Assembly (NCBI RefSeq): GCF_027706145.1
Contig: NZ_JAQFWW010000001.1
Span: 372,001 to 436,000 of the forward strand
Direction of reading: 5' to 3'
From: Bacillus changyiensis
GTDB lineage: Bacteria > Bacillota > Bacilli > Bacillales > Bacillaceae
DNA length: 64,000 nucleotides
The position numbers were made by a program, and so were the translations under genes. Below the pieces are notes generated by a model, which saw only the letters and a program-made list of their open reading frames with translations, had not been told where the DNA came from and ran no database searches. Shown one piece after another: positions 54,569-64,000 of the stretch. How positions within the stretch are numbered: the first letter of the stretch is position 1; each line of letters opens with the position of its first letter.

Positions 54569-54878
54569 GACGAAGGAAATGTACATTACCTGAAACAAAA
54601 AGGAGATTTCTTTTGAAAGAAAGGAGGAGTTGATTTATCTAGAAACCTTGCGATTGAACAATTTAAAGAGGAGGTTCCCGAGAAGGCATCCATTTTGGGC
54701 AATTGTATCAATCTGTGGGTTCAAAAGCTTTGATGAAAAAGCTCTATCCAGGCATTCTAACAGCTGTTAGACATGAGTCTACGGTTCGTGTGCATACTTC
54801 AAGCCTACAGGTGGTTTGGGAAAATTTTGTCCATCCTGCCGGATATGATAGAAGAATTGAAAAAGGAGGAGTAGCTAT
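54569..54878. other. leader between the MerR promoter and the MFS gene
   Basis: About 310 bp. It includes a 62-codon open frame (54703-54891) whose end overlaps the MFS start, and AAAGGAGGAGT-type RBS sequences at 54621-54631. Two frames could be fragments of one lost gene (EQFKEEVPEKASILG and YQSVGSKALMKKLYPGILTAV). I do not recognise it. Confidence 0.35.
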
Positions 54879-56072
54879 ATGTCACAAATAGAAAGTACAA
54901 ACAGCACGATGCATAAACAAAATTATTCATTAATGACAGCTATTTTATTTTGGTGTGGACTAGTGGTCGTTTCAAGCCTTTATTTAACCATACCGTTGAT
55001 ATCCACATTTGCTGAGACTTTTAACATTACAACAGCTCAAGCAGCATGGACCGGAAGCGCATTTTCGTTCTTTTATGCGGTTGGATTTTTGTTCTTTGGA
55101 CCATTGTCTGATCGGTACGGACGGAAACAAATGATAGTATATGGTTTGATAACTTTAACGATTGTTTCACCGATTTTGGGTTTTGTTGATAGTCTCCCGG
55201 CATTAACTATTCTTCGGAGTGTGCAAGGGATAGCCGCAGCAACGTTTGCGCCATCAGCATTAGCTTATGCTGTTGAAATGCTCCCGTTAGAAAAACGAGT
55301 AACAACCATTGGCTTTGTGAGTACTGGATTTTTAATGGCCGGTATTGTCGGTCAAATATTCGCAAGTGTTGTCAGTCATCAATTCGGATGGCAGAGCGTG
55401 TTTTACACTCTCGGTGGTGTATATATGGTCACTGTGATATTAGTGGTGTTGTTTATTCCAAAGGAAGACAATCCTGACAAAAAAGGTAGTTTTCTGGCAC
55501 CTTTTAAACAAATAGTATTGGTGATTAAGAAAAAGAAGTTACTGAGTTGTTATGTTATTACCATTACTTTATTGCTGGCATTTGTTGGAATGTATACAAC
55601 ACTCGGGAACTATTTAAGCATAGAATTTGGTCTTGGCAACCGTGAGATCTTATATGTCAGATCTGTAGGAATCGTTGGCATGCTTTTTTCGCCCTTTGCC
55701 GGTAAGCTCGTGACTACATTTGGTATTCAGAATGTCTTGCGTGGTGGAATGACGCTTGCAGTTGTAGGTCTCGCTGTTTTGGGAATCAGCACGAATTTAC
55801 CGTTTCTCATTATTATGAGTGTTATTTTTGTTGCTGGGATTTCCATTACCGTACCAACACTTATTTCATTAGTAGGTCAACTTGGTGGTGAGTCACGCGG
55901 AGCTGCCGTTACCCTTTACACCTTTATCTTGTTTATTGGAGCCACACTTGGTCCTATTGTGGCCGTTTGGTTCTTGAAAACTGGGAGCTATCTATTGACA
56001 TTTGAACTGTTGGCGTTATTTCTGGGCATTGGATTACTTGTTTCGTTTTTTATTAAACTTACAAAAGTCTAA
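54879..56072 (+). CDS. MFS drug/metabolite exporter
   Basis: 397 residues, 12 spans, with MFS motif A FGPLSDRYGRKQMIVYG and a 12-TM DHA1-type layout (start LMTAILFWCGLVVVSSLYLTIPLI). Proton-coupled efflux of drugs or metabolites; substrate unknown. ATG after AAAGGAGGA. Divergent MerR gene suggests induction by its substrate. Confidence 0.9.
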   Translation: MSQIESTNSTMHKQNYSLMTAILFWCGLVVVSSLYLTIPLISTFAETFNITTAQAAWTGSAFSFFYAVGFLFFGPLSDRYGRKQMIVYGLITLTIVSPILGFVDSLPALTILRSVQGIAAATFAPSALAYAVEMLPLEKRVTTIGFVSTGFLMAGIVGQIFASVVSHQFGWQSVFYTLGGVYMVTVILVVLFIPKEDNPDKKGSFLAPFKQIVLVIKKKKLLSCYVITITLLLAFVGMYTTLGNYLSIEFGLGNREILYVRSVGIVGMLFSPFAGKLVTTFGIQNVLRGGMTLAVVGLAVLGISTNLPFLIIMSVIFVAGISITVPTLISLVGQLGGESRGAAVTLYTFILFIGATLGPIVAVWFLKTGSYLLTFELLALFLGIGLLVSFFIKLTKV

Positions 56073-56642
<570 letters not shown>

Positions 56643-56654
56643 GTGTTGTATACA

Positions 56655-57230
56655 GTGAAAGCAGACTTCGGAAAAGTGGCAAAAGAGTATGCTCTAAATA
56701 GAAATGATTTACCGGAGGAATTGATGAAGAGTTTTACGATAAGAAGAATTGACTTTCTGAGAAAATCCATTGTTGACTTGGGGTCGGGCACTGGCGTCCT
56801 GACTAAGGATGCTATACGATCAAGGAGCGAAAGTGGTCGGTGTTGAACCTTCTATGGAATTAATGAAAGAAGCCAAATTAATCGATGAAAAGCTTGGTAC
56901 AAAAATCGAATATGTAAACAAGTACTCTGAGGATACAGGCTTGCCAAACCTTTCATTTGATTTTGTAACGGCTTTAAGATCCTGGCATTGGTTTGATCGC
57001 GAAGCTTCTTTAAAAGAAATAAAGAGAATCTTAAAACCTGGTGGATTTTTAATCGTAATGGATTCAGGATTTGTCAGTTTTGACCAAGTGGTTAAAGATA
57101 CTATGAAGTTTATACCCGCGGAACAGCTCAAGCCTGAGGTTCAAAAGCCGATTCAAAACAATCGATAAACAGTTTTCCAGTAGAATGATTCAGAGAATGG
57201 GAAGAATACGGTTATTACCGTTCTATAATC
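56655..57230 (+). pseudogene. SAM-dependent methyltransferase, frameshifted
   Basis: Frame 1 (from GTG 56655, AGAGAGGTG upstream) gives KADFGKVAKEYALNRNDLPEEL and motif I VDLGSGTGVLTK. After a shift at about 56812, frame 2 continues MLYDQGAKVVGVEPSMELM, LPNLSFDFVTALRSWHWFD, EIKRILKPGGFLIVMD to 57168. The frame after its TAA (NSFPVE*FREWEEYGYYRSI) shows the original C-terminus behind further damage. Class I methyltransferase, no longer functional as read. Confidence 0.85.
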
Positions 57231-57299
57231 TATTGAAAGATACCGCAAATTGAAGTACGAATCGTGTTATTTACGAATAGATTAATAAACAAAAGTGCC

Positions 57300-57595
57300 G
57301 CGCTTACCTAATAAAATGATAGGTGGGAGGGAGACTCGTTCCTCGTTTGCTCTTTATACACTTGTTGAAGAGGATGGAGATATGATTGGATTTCTGATCG
57401 GTTTTTCTCTCAATCTAGAACAGAATGAAAAGGGGAAAGGGACAGGTAGACATTTATAAAGCATTTCATAATAGTAAGCTGTATAACTTCCCCCCACTAA
57501 TAAGAAATTCATAGCTTTTCACGTTAACATGGGATTTGAAATCAAAAAAAGTAACGTTATCGAATGTAGAATTAGACCGGTTAGTTTATAGAAAG
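57300..57595 (+). pseudogene. GNAT acetyltransferase remnant
   Basis: Scattered frames read RETRSSFALYTLVEEDGDMIGFLIGFSLN, EKGKGTGRH and FHVNMGFEIKKSN. These are recognisable GNAT N-acetyltransferase pieces (acetyl-CoA site and C-terminal motif) broken by several stops. Confidence 0.65.
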
Positions 57596-58076
57596 TTATT
57601 CAAAAGAAAATAGTAAATTGAAGGCTTTCGATCGGTTACTGAAAGAAATGATAGACGGAGATTGTTGTTCGTGTATCGGTGTATGTCCAAAAATAACTGA
57701 TAAGTTTAGCTGAAGAAACGTACCACTTTCTAATTTAAATATCATGTGAGGCTACTCTTGATATTTTGGCAGACTGCAACTTATGTGTGAATATGCACAA
57801 CTCAGGAAAGTGAGGAGAATATAGTCAAGCATTTTAGAGTAAAATGAACTCACTCAGGAAAATATTTGTCAATTTTTCAAATATTTGATATGCTTAGTTT
57901 GAAAACTAAACACTTGCATATGCAAGCACGTTCCAGAAAAATGAAGAAGCAACGCTGCCGAAGAACACAATTCAAGAAAGATACTGACAGTTAATAAAGA
58001 AGTCAAAGATTTACATCAAAAAATTAATGTAAGCGTTTCCAGCAATTCATTCATGCGCAAAACGAGGAGGTAAGTG
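57596..58076. promoter_or_regulatory. upstream region of the valine operon
   Basis: No gene. Contains three palindromes in a row: AAATATTTG-N9-CAAATATTT (57860-57886), TTAGTTTGAAAACTAA (57894-57909), and CTTGCATATGCAAG (57913-57926). The cre site follows at 58028. No textbook SigA promoter was found. Confidence 0.5.
58028..58041. promoter_or_regulatory. cre site before the valine operon
   Basis: TGTAAGCGTTTCCA matches cre consensus TGWAANCGNTNWCA except at position 12. It lies 36 bp before the start codon, positioned for CcpA repression by glucose. Confidence 0.72.
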
Positions 58077-59789
58077 ATGGGTAAAACAGAACTTCGATGG
58101 AATTGCCCCTTTATTTCTGAATCAGCTGCAGTATTTACTCCAGAAGATTTCAACGAGGAAGAGCAGCTCATTTCAAAAACGACGGAATTATTTGTCGGAA
58201 ACGAAGTAATCCCTCTTCTTGAATCAATTGATCAGCATCAAAATAACGAAAACGTAAAAAAGTTATTTCAGAAAGCCGGAGAGATCGGCTTGCTTGGTAT
58301 TGAAGTTCCGGAAGAATACGGTGGCCTGTCTCTCAACAAGAAGCTTTCAGGGCTCGTAGCCGAGAAGATGGGAGCGGGTGGGTCATTCAGCGTCTCCTTT
58401 AATATTCATGTAGGGGTAGGGACATTGCCATACGTTTATTACGGAACAGAAGAACAAAAACAAAGATACCTTCCGAAACTTGCATCTGGAGAATGGATCG
58501 GAGCATATGCCCTGACAGAGCCTCATGCAGGCTCGGACGCTTTAAACGCCAAAACAACGGCCGTCCTAAACAAGGAAGGAACAGCTTGGATCTTAAATGG
58601 CGAAAAACAGTGGATTACAAACGCACAAATAGCTGATGTATATGTTGTCTTTGCAAAAACGGATAAAAACATGACCGCATTTATCGTAGAGCGGTCATTT
58701 AAAGGTGTTTCGATCGGACCTGAAGAGAAAAAAATGGGGATCAAAGGCTCTTCAACAGCAACCTTAATCTTGGAAGAAGTCTGTATACCGACAAAGAATG
58801 TTCTGGGGAAAATCGGAAAAGGGCATCATGTGGCGTTGAACATTTTAAACATCGCACGATTAAAACTGGCCTTTTCGAACATTGGAACATCGAAACAAGC
58901 ATTAAACCTTTCCATAAACTACGCAAAACAGCGTAAACAATTTGATAAGCCAATCATCAGCTTTTCCATGATTCAGGAAAAGGTTGCCGATATGGCAGTA
59001 TCTATTTATGGAGCGGAAAGCGCCGCCTACAGAACGGCAGACAACTTGGACCATGTGTTTCATTCTGCTAACTCATTAGATGAAAGATTGAGAGGACTAG
59101 CAAACTATGCATCAGAATGCGCGATCAATAAGGTAAACTGCTCAGAAATACTCGGCCGGATCGTAGACGAGGCTGTACAGATTCACGGCGGCTACGGGTA
59201 CATGCAGGAGTACGAAGTGGAACGATTGTACCGGGATGTGCGGATCAGCCGAATATTCGAGGGTACAAACGAAATAAATCGTCTGACGATCGCCAAATTT
59301 TTGATGAAAAAAGTGCAGCAACGCGTCACAGCAAAGTTTGAAACGCAATTAAGCAAGCTAAAAAAACGGAACTGGCAATACATTTACCTATCCAATCGTC
59401 TCCTCAACAAATCTCTGAACACACTAACACACTCCAACATTAACATTTATCATGAACAAGAATACTCACGGCTCCTCGCCGACATGAATAAAGAAATTTA
59501 TGTGATGGAATCTGCTGTCATTCGTACGGAAAAAGCACTGAAAAAGAACGGCAAAGAAAAAGACGAACGGTTGAAAGAGATGATGACCAACGTCATTTGT
59601 GAAGAAGGGTTCCGAAGAATAAAAGATATGGCAGTTTCCGTCATATCAGGAACCATATCAGATGAAGCCGAAAGAAAACTCGTCTTGAAAGAGATTCATA
59701 ACCTTCCTGTCCCCCTCTATAGCAACCTGTTTACTCAAAAACGCGAAATCGCACAAAAAATAGCCGCTTATGAAAAATATACGGTGTGA
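58077..59789 (+). CDS. acyl-CoA dehydrogenase of the long (FadE/AcdA-like) type
   Basis: 570 residues: ACAD core ([59 protein letters not shown] with catalytic-type Glu) plus a C-terminal extension of about 170 residues typical of the FadE-like group. By operon context it oxidises isobutyryl-CoA (valine pathway), though the family also takes other chain lengths. ATG 58077 is six bases from GAGGAGG; GTG 58074 is in frame. Confidence 0.88.
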   Translation: MGKTELRWNCPFISESAAVFTPEDFNEEEQLISKTTELFVGNEVIPLLESIDQHQNNENVKKLFQKAGEIGLLGIEVPEEYGGLSLNKKLSGLVAEKMGAGGSFSVSFNIHVGVGTLPYVYYGTEEQKQRYLPKLASGEWIGAYALTEPHAGSDALNAKTTAVLNKEGTAWILNGEKQWITNAQIADVYVVFAKTDKNMTAFIVERSFKGVSIGPEEKKMGIKGSSTATLILEEVCIPTKNVLGKIGKGHHVALNILNIARLKLAFSNIGTSKQALNLSINYAKQRKQFDKPIISFSMIQEKVADMAVSIYGAESAAYRTADNLDHVFHSANSLDERLRGLANYASECAINKVNCSEILGRIVDEAVQIHGGYGYMQEYEVERLYRDVRISRIFEGTNEINRLTIAKFLMKKVQQRVTAKFETQLSKLKKRNWQYIYLSNRLLNKSLNTLTHSNINIYHEQEYSRLLADMNKEIYVMESAVIRTEKALKKNGKEKDERLKEMMTNVICEEGFRRIKDMAVSVISGTISDEAERKLVLKEIHNLPVPLYSNLFTQKREIAQKIAAYEKYTV

Positions 59790-59803
59790 ACGGAGTGAAG
59801 TCT

Positions 59804-60691
59804 TTGAAAAAAATTGGGTTTATCGGTTTAGGTAACATGGGTCTTCCTATGTCGAAAAATTTGCTTCTGGCAAACTTTACAGTGTACGGTATGGATCTCA
59901 ACAAAGATGCTGAGAGGTCCTTCTATCAAGCAGGAGGAACGATTGGCATTCCGGTTGAAAAGATGGTTGAGCTGAGTGACGTCATCCTTACAACCCTTCC
60001 TTCATCAAACGCAGTGGAGGAGGTTTTTCTAGGGAAAAAGGGGCTCGTCAATCTGGCTGAACCCGGCACCCTGCTGATCGATACGAGTACGGTTGCTCCT
60101 GAACTGAATATCCGCATTGAAGAGGTAACGAGAAGTAGAGGCGTTGACTTTCTGGCGGCCCCTGTCAGCGGCGGCGTAATAGGAGCGGTAAACAGAACGC
60201 TCACTTTTATGGTAGGAGGTTCGAAGTCCGCTTTCGATAAGGCAATGTCTGTTTTTCAGGCAATGGGCGAGAATATTTTCCATGTGAATGAGAAGGTTGA
60301 CAGCGGGACGAATACGAAGTTGATCAACAATCTCTTGATTGGATTTTATACAGCTGGAGTCAGCGAAGCTCTGCACCTTGCTAAAAAAAGCAACTTAGAT
60401 CTTGATCAATTGTTTAAGATGTTGAACGTCAGCTACGGGCAGAGCCGTATCTATGAGCGCAACTATAAAAGCTTCATAGCAGATAACCACTATGAACCCG
60501 GCTTTGCTTTAAAGCTGCTCCTGAAAGACCTTGGCTTTGCATTAGATTTAGCCAAAAAGAACAACGTTGAACTGCCGGTGAGCAAAATCCTCTTTGACCT
60601 TTATGCAGAAGCCGAAAAGAATGGATACGGTGAAAAAGATATGTCTGTCTTATATAAAAAAATAAGCGAGCAGACGACTGCTCATATGTAA
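59804..60691 (+). CDS. mmsB: 3-hydroxyisobutyrate dehydrogenase
   Basis: NAD+-dependent oxidation of 3-hydroxyisobutyrate to methylmalonate semialdehyde. The 295 residues have the Rossmann motif [18 protein letters not shown], the substrate loop [14 protein letters not shown] and the catalytic-lysine segment [16 protein letters not shown] 59804 follows GGAGTG; a GTG at 59786 overlaps the previous stop. Between the dehydrogenase and mmsA genes. Confidence 0.92.
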   Translation: MKKIGFIGLGNMGLPMSKNLLLANFTVYGMDLNKDAERSFYQAGGTIGIPVEKMVELSDVILTTLPSSNAVEEVFLGKKGLVNLAEPGTLLIDTSTVAPELNIRIEEVTRSRGVDFLAAPVSGGVIGAVNRTLTFMVGGSKSAFDKAMSVFQAMGENIFHVNEKVDSGTNTKLINNLLIGFYTAGVSEALHLAKKSNLDLDQLFKMLNVSYGQSRIYERNYKSFIADNHYEPGFALKLLLKDLGFALDLAKKNNVELPVSKILFDLYAEAEKNGYGEKDMSVLYKKISEQTTAHM

Positions 60692-60708
60692 GGAAAGGTG
60701 ATGAGGTG

Positions 60709-62163
60709 ATGATAACAACAAATGCAAAAAAAATGAAAAACAATATTAATGGAGAATGGGTTGATTCTGCCGGTACCGAAATCGAAGAAGTGATTAATCC
60801 GGCAAACGGAAACATCATCGCCTATGTGCCCCTGTCTACGAGAGCGGATGTAGACCGCGCCGTACAGGCTGCTCAACAGGCTTATCAAACCTGGTCATTG
60901 GTACCCGTGCCCAACAGGACAAGACATTTATATAAATACCTGCAGCTTCTTCAACAGCAAAAAGAACAGTTGGCTGACATCATTACGATGGAAAACGGCA
61001 AAACATTAAAGGATGCCCGCGGAGAGGTGCAGCGGGGAATCGAAGTCGTTGAACTCGCAACCGCAACGCCTACGTTAATGATGGGAGAAGCACTGCCCGC
61101 GATAGCAGACGGCATAGACGGGTCGATTTGGCGCTATCCTTTAGGAGTCGTAGCCGGTATTACACCATTTAACTTTCCCATGATGGTTCCCCTATGGATG
61201 TTTCCCTTGGCGATTGCCTGCGGAAACACGTTCGTCTTAAAAGCATCAGAACGTACACCGATTCTTGCAGAGAAGCTTGTAGAGCTGTTCTATGAATCAG
61301 GCTTTCCGAAAGGTGTCCTGAACCTCGTACATGGCGGGAAAGACGTCGTGAACAGTTTATTAGAGAATGAAAATATCAAAGCCATTTCCTTTGTTGGTTC
61401 TGAGCCGATAGCAAGATACGTGTATCAAACGGGTACAGCTAACGGAAAACGCGTTCAAGCACTTGCCGGCGCTAAAAACCACGCGATTGTCTTAACAGAT
61501 TGCCATCTTGAAAAATCGGTTCAAGGTATCATCCAAGCGGCGTTTGGCAGTAGCGGGGAACGCTGCATGGCCTGCTCCGTGGTGGCGGTTGTTGATGATA
61601 TAGCTGATGAATTCATAAAATTGCTCGTTTCTGAAACACAGAAACTGAAAACAGGAGACGGCAGATCCGAGGATCACTTCGTCGGACCACTTATCCGTGA
61701 AGTCCACAAAAACCGCGTCCTTGATTATATTGAAAGAGGGATAAAAGAAGGAGCCGTATTAGCCGTAGATGGACGCGATCCGGATGTTGGTGAAGGATAC
61801 TATGTAGGAGCTACGATTTTTGATCATGTGAAGCCAGACATGAAAATATGGCAGGACGAAATTTTTGCTCCGGTCTTGAGTGTTGTACGGATAAAGGATC
61901 TTGACGAGGGAATCGAGCTCGCCAATCAATCTAAATTTGCCAATGGTGCTGTGATCTACACGTCAAGCGGCAAAAGTGTTCAGCGGTTTCGCGATAACAT
62001 TGATGCCGGCATGATCGGTGTGAATGTCAATGTACCGGCTCCAATGGCGTTCTTCTCTTTCGCAGGGAACAAAGCCTCTTTCTACGGTGATCTTGGGACA
62101 AATGGAAAAGACGGCGTCCAATTTTATACACGGAAAAAAGTCGTCACCGAACGCTGGTTCTAG
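60709..62163 (+). CDS. mmsA: methylmalonate-semialdehyde dehydrogenase (CoA-acylating)
   Basis: Converts methylmalonate semialdehyde with CoA and NAD+ to propionyl-CoA. The 484 residues show N-terminal [21 protein letters not shown], cofactor region [18 protein letters not shown] and the catalytic cysteine in [13 protein letters not shown]; it has no adjacent general ALDH glutamate, as known for MMSDH. ATG 60709 is eight bases from AAAGGTG. Middle of the valine operon. Confidence 0.95.
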   Translation: MITTNAKKMKNNINGEWVDSAGTEIEEVINPANGNIIAYVPLSTRADVDRAVQAAQQAYQTWSLVPVPNRTRHLYKYLQLLQQQKEQLADIITMENGKTLKDARGEVQRGIEVVELATATPTLMMGEALPAIADGIDGSIWRYPLGVVAGITPFNFPMMVPLWMFPLAIACGNTFVLKASERTPILAEKLVELFYESGFPKGVLNLVHGGKDVVNSLLENENIKAISFVGSEPIARYVYQTGTANGKRVQALAGAKNHAIVLTDCHLEKSVQGIIQAAFGSSGERCMACSVVAVVDDIADEFIKLLVSETQKLKTGDGRSEDHFVGPLIREVHKNRVLDYIERGIKEGAVLAVDGRDPDVGEGYYVGATIFDHVKPDMKIWQDEIFAPVLSVVRIKDLDEGIELANQSKFANGAVIYTSSGKSVQRFRDNIDAGMIGVNVNVPAPMAFFSFAGNKASFYGDLGTNGKDGVQFYTRKKVVTERWF

Positions 62164-62173
62164 TCTCTAAAGT

Positions 62174-62220
62174 AAGATCCCTCTAATGGCAGGATTAAAA
62201 ACGTGTAGAGGGGTCTTTTC
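62174..62220 (+). terminator. internal hairpin after mmsA
   Basis: AAGATCCCTCTA / TAGAGGGGTCTTTT stem with a 20-base loop, between mmsA and the next gene. Probably a partial terminator, since the hydratase gene follows in the same direction. Confidence 0.65.
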
Positions 62221-62245
62221 TATTGAACAATGGGAGGGATAAACC

Positions 62246-63031
62246 TTGAACTGCAAATATGCAACGCTTGAAAAAGAACATTTTATCACGACTGTCACAT
62301 TGAACAACCCGCCGGTCAATACGCTATCTTCTTCCTGTATCGCCGAGCTCAGATCACTTTTTCAGGAACTGGCCACAGATGATGACACAAGGGCCATTAT
62401 CATAACAGGAGAAGGTCGCTTCTTTGCGGCAGGAGCGGACATAAAAGAATTCGTTTCAAAAATAGGGGATCATGAGCAAGGTTTGGTGCTCGCCGAAGAA
62501 GGTCAAGCGCTTTGTGATGAAATCGAAGCTTTAAAAAAACCCGTTATTGCCGCGATAAACGGACCGGCTCTCGGCGGAGGTTTTGAATTGGCATTGAGTT
62601 GCCACTACAGAGTTATATCAGATCAGGCGATAGTTGGTCTGCCCGAATTAAAGCTCGGTCTGATACCAGCGTTTGGTGGTACACAGCGGCTTCGCAGGAT
62701 AACAGGTACAGCCAAAGCACTTGATCTCATCCTTACGAGCCGATCACTATCAGCTCATGAAGCAGTAGAGTTTCATATCGCCCAGCTGGCTGTAAAGGAG
62801 GAGGAACTGTTGAAAACGGCTGCCGCTGTAGCATTGTCATTTGTAGAGGAAAAAAGCATGACCAGTGTCACACGTGCAGTGGACTGCATTATACAAGGCA
62901 GCAATGAGAGCATGGAGCAAGGTTTGGAAAGAGAACGAAAAAGCTTCGCTGAACTGTTTTTGACTTCTGATGCCAAAGAAGGCATTCACGCATTCATCGA
63001 GAAACGTAAACCAGACTTTCATCATTCATAA
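62246..63031 (+). CDS. enoyl-CoA hydratase of the valine operon
   Basis: 261-residue crotonase-fold enzyme: FFAAGADIKEF, NGPALGGGFELALSCHYR and GLPELKLGLIPAFGGTQRL. By context hydrates methacrylyl-CoA to 3-hydroxyisobutyryl-CoA. TTG start after GGGAGGG. It lies after the internal hairpin and before the thioesterase gene. Confidence 0.9.
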   Translation: MNCKYATLEKEHFITTVTLNNPPVNTLSSSCIAELRSLFQELATDDDTRAIIITGEGRFFAAGADIKEFVSKIGDHEQGLVLAEEGQALCDEIEALKKPVIAAINGPALGGGFELALSCHYRVISDQAIVGLPELKLGLIPAFGGTQRLRRITGTAKALDLILTSRSLSAHEAVEFHIAQLAVKEEELLKTAAAVALSFVEEKSMTSVTRAVDCIIQGSNESMEQGLERERKSFAELFLTSDAKEGIHAFIEKRKPDFHHS

Positions 63032-63046
63032 AAGGAGTGGATCAAG

Positions 63047-64000
63047 ATGTCCGATGACGTTTTGTGTTCCGTCAATCAACACGGCACTGCAACCATTGTT
63101 CTGAACCGCCCGAAAGCGCTCAACTCGCTCACTTATGACATGGTCCGTGTGATTGGCGAAAAACTATTGGAATGGAAGACAGATGATAGCGTTGCTGTAG
63201 TAGTTATCAAAGGTGCAGGTTCAAAAGGGCTTTGTGCCGGCGGTGATATTAAAGCCCTCTATGAAGCTCGTTCGTCAAAAAAAGTCATGCAAGCTGCTGA
63301 ACGATTTTTCGAAAAAGAATATGAGGTTGACATGGCCGTCTATCGATTTCCAAAGCCGATCATCGCCTGTTTAGATGGGATCGTCATGGGCGGAGGAGTA
63401 GGCCTTACATATGGGGCTAGCCACAGGATTGTAACAGAAAGGACGAAATGGGCAATGCCAGAAATGAATATTGGTTTCTTTCCCGATGTCGGCGCAGCCT
63501 ATTTTTTAAACAAAGCTCCCGGTTACGTAGGGCGCTACCTCGCATTAACTGCATCTATTATCCATGGCGCTGATGTGCTGTATATGAACGGTGCAGATGT
63601 CTACATGGAAAGCCGCGCTTTAGAGCAATTGATTAAAAAAGTGGAACATACAAACTGGAAGCATGAAAAAGTTAAGGAAAAGCTTAAACAAATCATTGAG
63701 GAATCTCAAACGGTGCCCCCTCAAGAGAGTAAGCTGTCTTCCTATCAAAAAGACATTGATCATCATTTTAGATTTGATCAATTGGAAGAGATCCTTCAGT
63801 CGCTCGAAAGCAGAGGGAGTGACTTTAGCATGAAAGTAAAGAAACTGTTACTTTCCAAATCTCCATTTTCATTAAAGATCGCGTTAAAACAACTAGCGGA
63901 CGGCAAACAAAAAACGATAGAAGAATGCTTTGCTATAGATCAGTTGCTTGCCAAGAACTTTTTGAGACACAGAGATTTCTATGAAGGCGTGCGTTCCGTC
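63047..64000 (+). CDS. 3-hydroxyisobutyryl-CoA hydrolase (cut by right edge)
   Basis: Crotonase-family hydrolase releasing 3-hydroxyisobutyrate from its CoA ester. The 318 codons present begin SDDVLCSVNQHGTATIVLNRPKALNSL and show KGLCAGGDIKALYE and GGGVGLTYGASHRIVTERTKWAMPEMNIGFFPDVGAAYFL, where the Glu in PEMNIG and the Asp in FPDVG are the family's catalytic-type residues. ATG follows AAAGGAGTGG. Open at the right edge, so the C-terminus is missing. Confidence 0.92.
   Translation, partial: MSDDVLCSVNQHGTATIVLNRPKALNSLTYDMVRVIGEKLLEWKTDDSVAVVVIKGAGSKGLCAGGDIKALYEARSSKKVMQAAERFFEKEYEVDMAVYRFPKPIIACLDGIVMGGGVGLTYGASHRIVTERTKWAMPEMNIGFFPDVGAAYFLNKAPGYVGRYLALTASIIHGADVLYMNGADVYMESRALEQLIKKVEHTNWKHEKVKEKLKQIIEESQTVPPQESKLSSYQKDIDHHFRFDQLEEILQSLESRGSDFSMKVKKLLLSKSPFSLKIALKQLADGKQKTIEECFAIDQLLAKNFLRHRDFYEGVRSV

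Overview
The window is about 64 kb of a moderately AT-rich chromosome from a Bacillaceae bacterium (order Bacillales). The evidence is the repertoire of Bacillus-type genes (proI-proB-proA, a yngJ-to-yngE-like leucine operon, nrnB/yngK, a dacC of 491 codons, yjlC-ndh, rap-phr, manR-manP-manA), Gram-positive ribosome binding sites and frequent TTG/GTG starts. Operators for the Firmicute regulators Rex, Fnr, CcpA, FadR and CstR can also be read. It is related to the B. subtilis lineage but is not B. subtilis: gene order differs and it carries a pfl operon. No tRNA, rRNA or CRISPR array was seen.

Layout. 1-2.9 kb: proline synthesis, entering inside proI. 2.98-12.7 kb: an eight-gene leucine/isovalerate catabolic operon (acyl-CoA dehydrogenase, acyl-CoA ligase, methylcrotonyl-CoA carboxylase with separate biotin carboxylase, biotin carrier and carboxyltransferase, HMG-CoA lyase, methylglutaconyl-CoA hydratase, acetoacetate-type CoA ligase). 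13.4-26.2 kb: redox and fermentation genes (Rex-controlled yjlC-ndh; pflB-pflA behind an Fnr box), dacC, a glycosyltransferase with an unusual tail, nrnB, a yngK-like hydrolase and an EEP-family hydrolase. 26.4-30.5 kb: a Rap-Phr pair whose 39-codon phr is a newly read small gene, an MFS exporter, and a second phr left beside a decayed rap. 30.5-35.5 kb: persulfide/sulfur detoxification (DsrE-like, rhodanese-rhodanese-persulfide dioxygenase, TusA, CstR) next to arsR-arsB-arsC. 35.9-38.5 kb: ferritin and a YtrA-type GntR/ABC operon. 38.7-43.7 kb: mannose uptake (manR, manP, manA), with two matching operator-promoter units. 43.9-45.7 kb: an MBL hydrolase behind a perfect FadR box and a ResA-like thioredoxin.

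45.7-58 kb is an accessory zone. It holds a cysteine-rich four-helix copper-binding-type protein, an IS21 istB remnant, a two-component system with small membrane/SHOCT proteins and a beta-propeller protein (probably an envelope or metal-stress island), a DUF1963/DUF2262 pair, a MerR/MFS pair, and a run of dead genes (PEP-synthase-type C-terminus, methyltransferase, GNAT). From 58 kb to the right edge lies a valine-degradation operon (acyl-CoA dehydrogenase, 3-hydroxyisobutyrate dehydrogenase, methylmalonate-semialdehyde dehydrogenase, enoyl-CoA hydratase, 3-hydroxyisobutyryl-CoA hydrolase cut by the edge), preceded by a cre site and three palindromes.

The window is mostly catabolism under carbon and redox control: branched-chain amino acids and probably acyl substrates enter as CoA esters, with CcpA, Rex, Fnr and FadR sites placed at the expected promoters.
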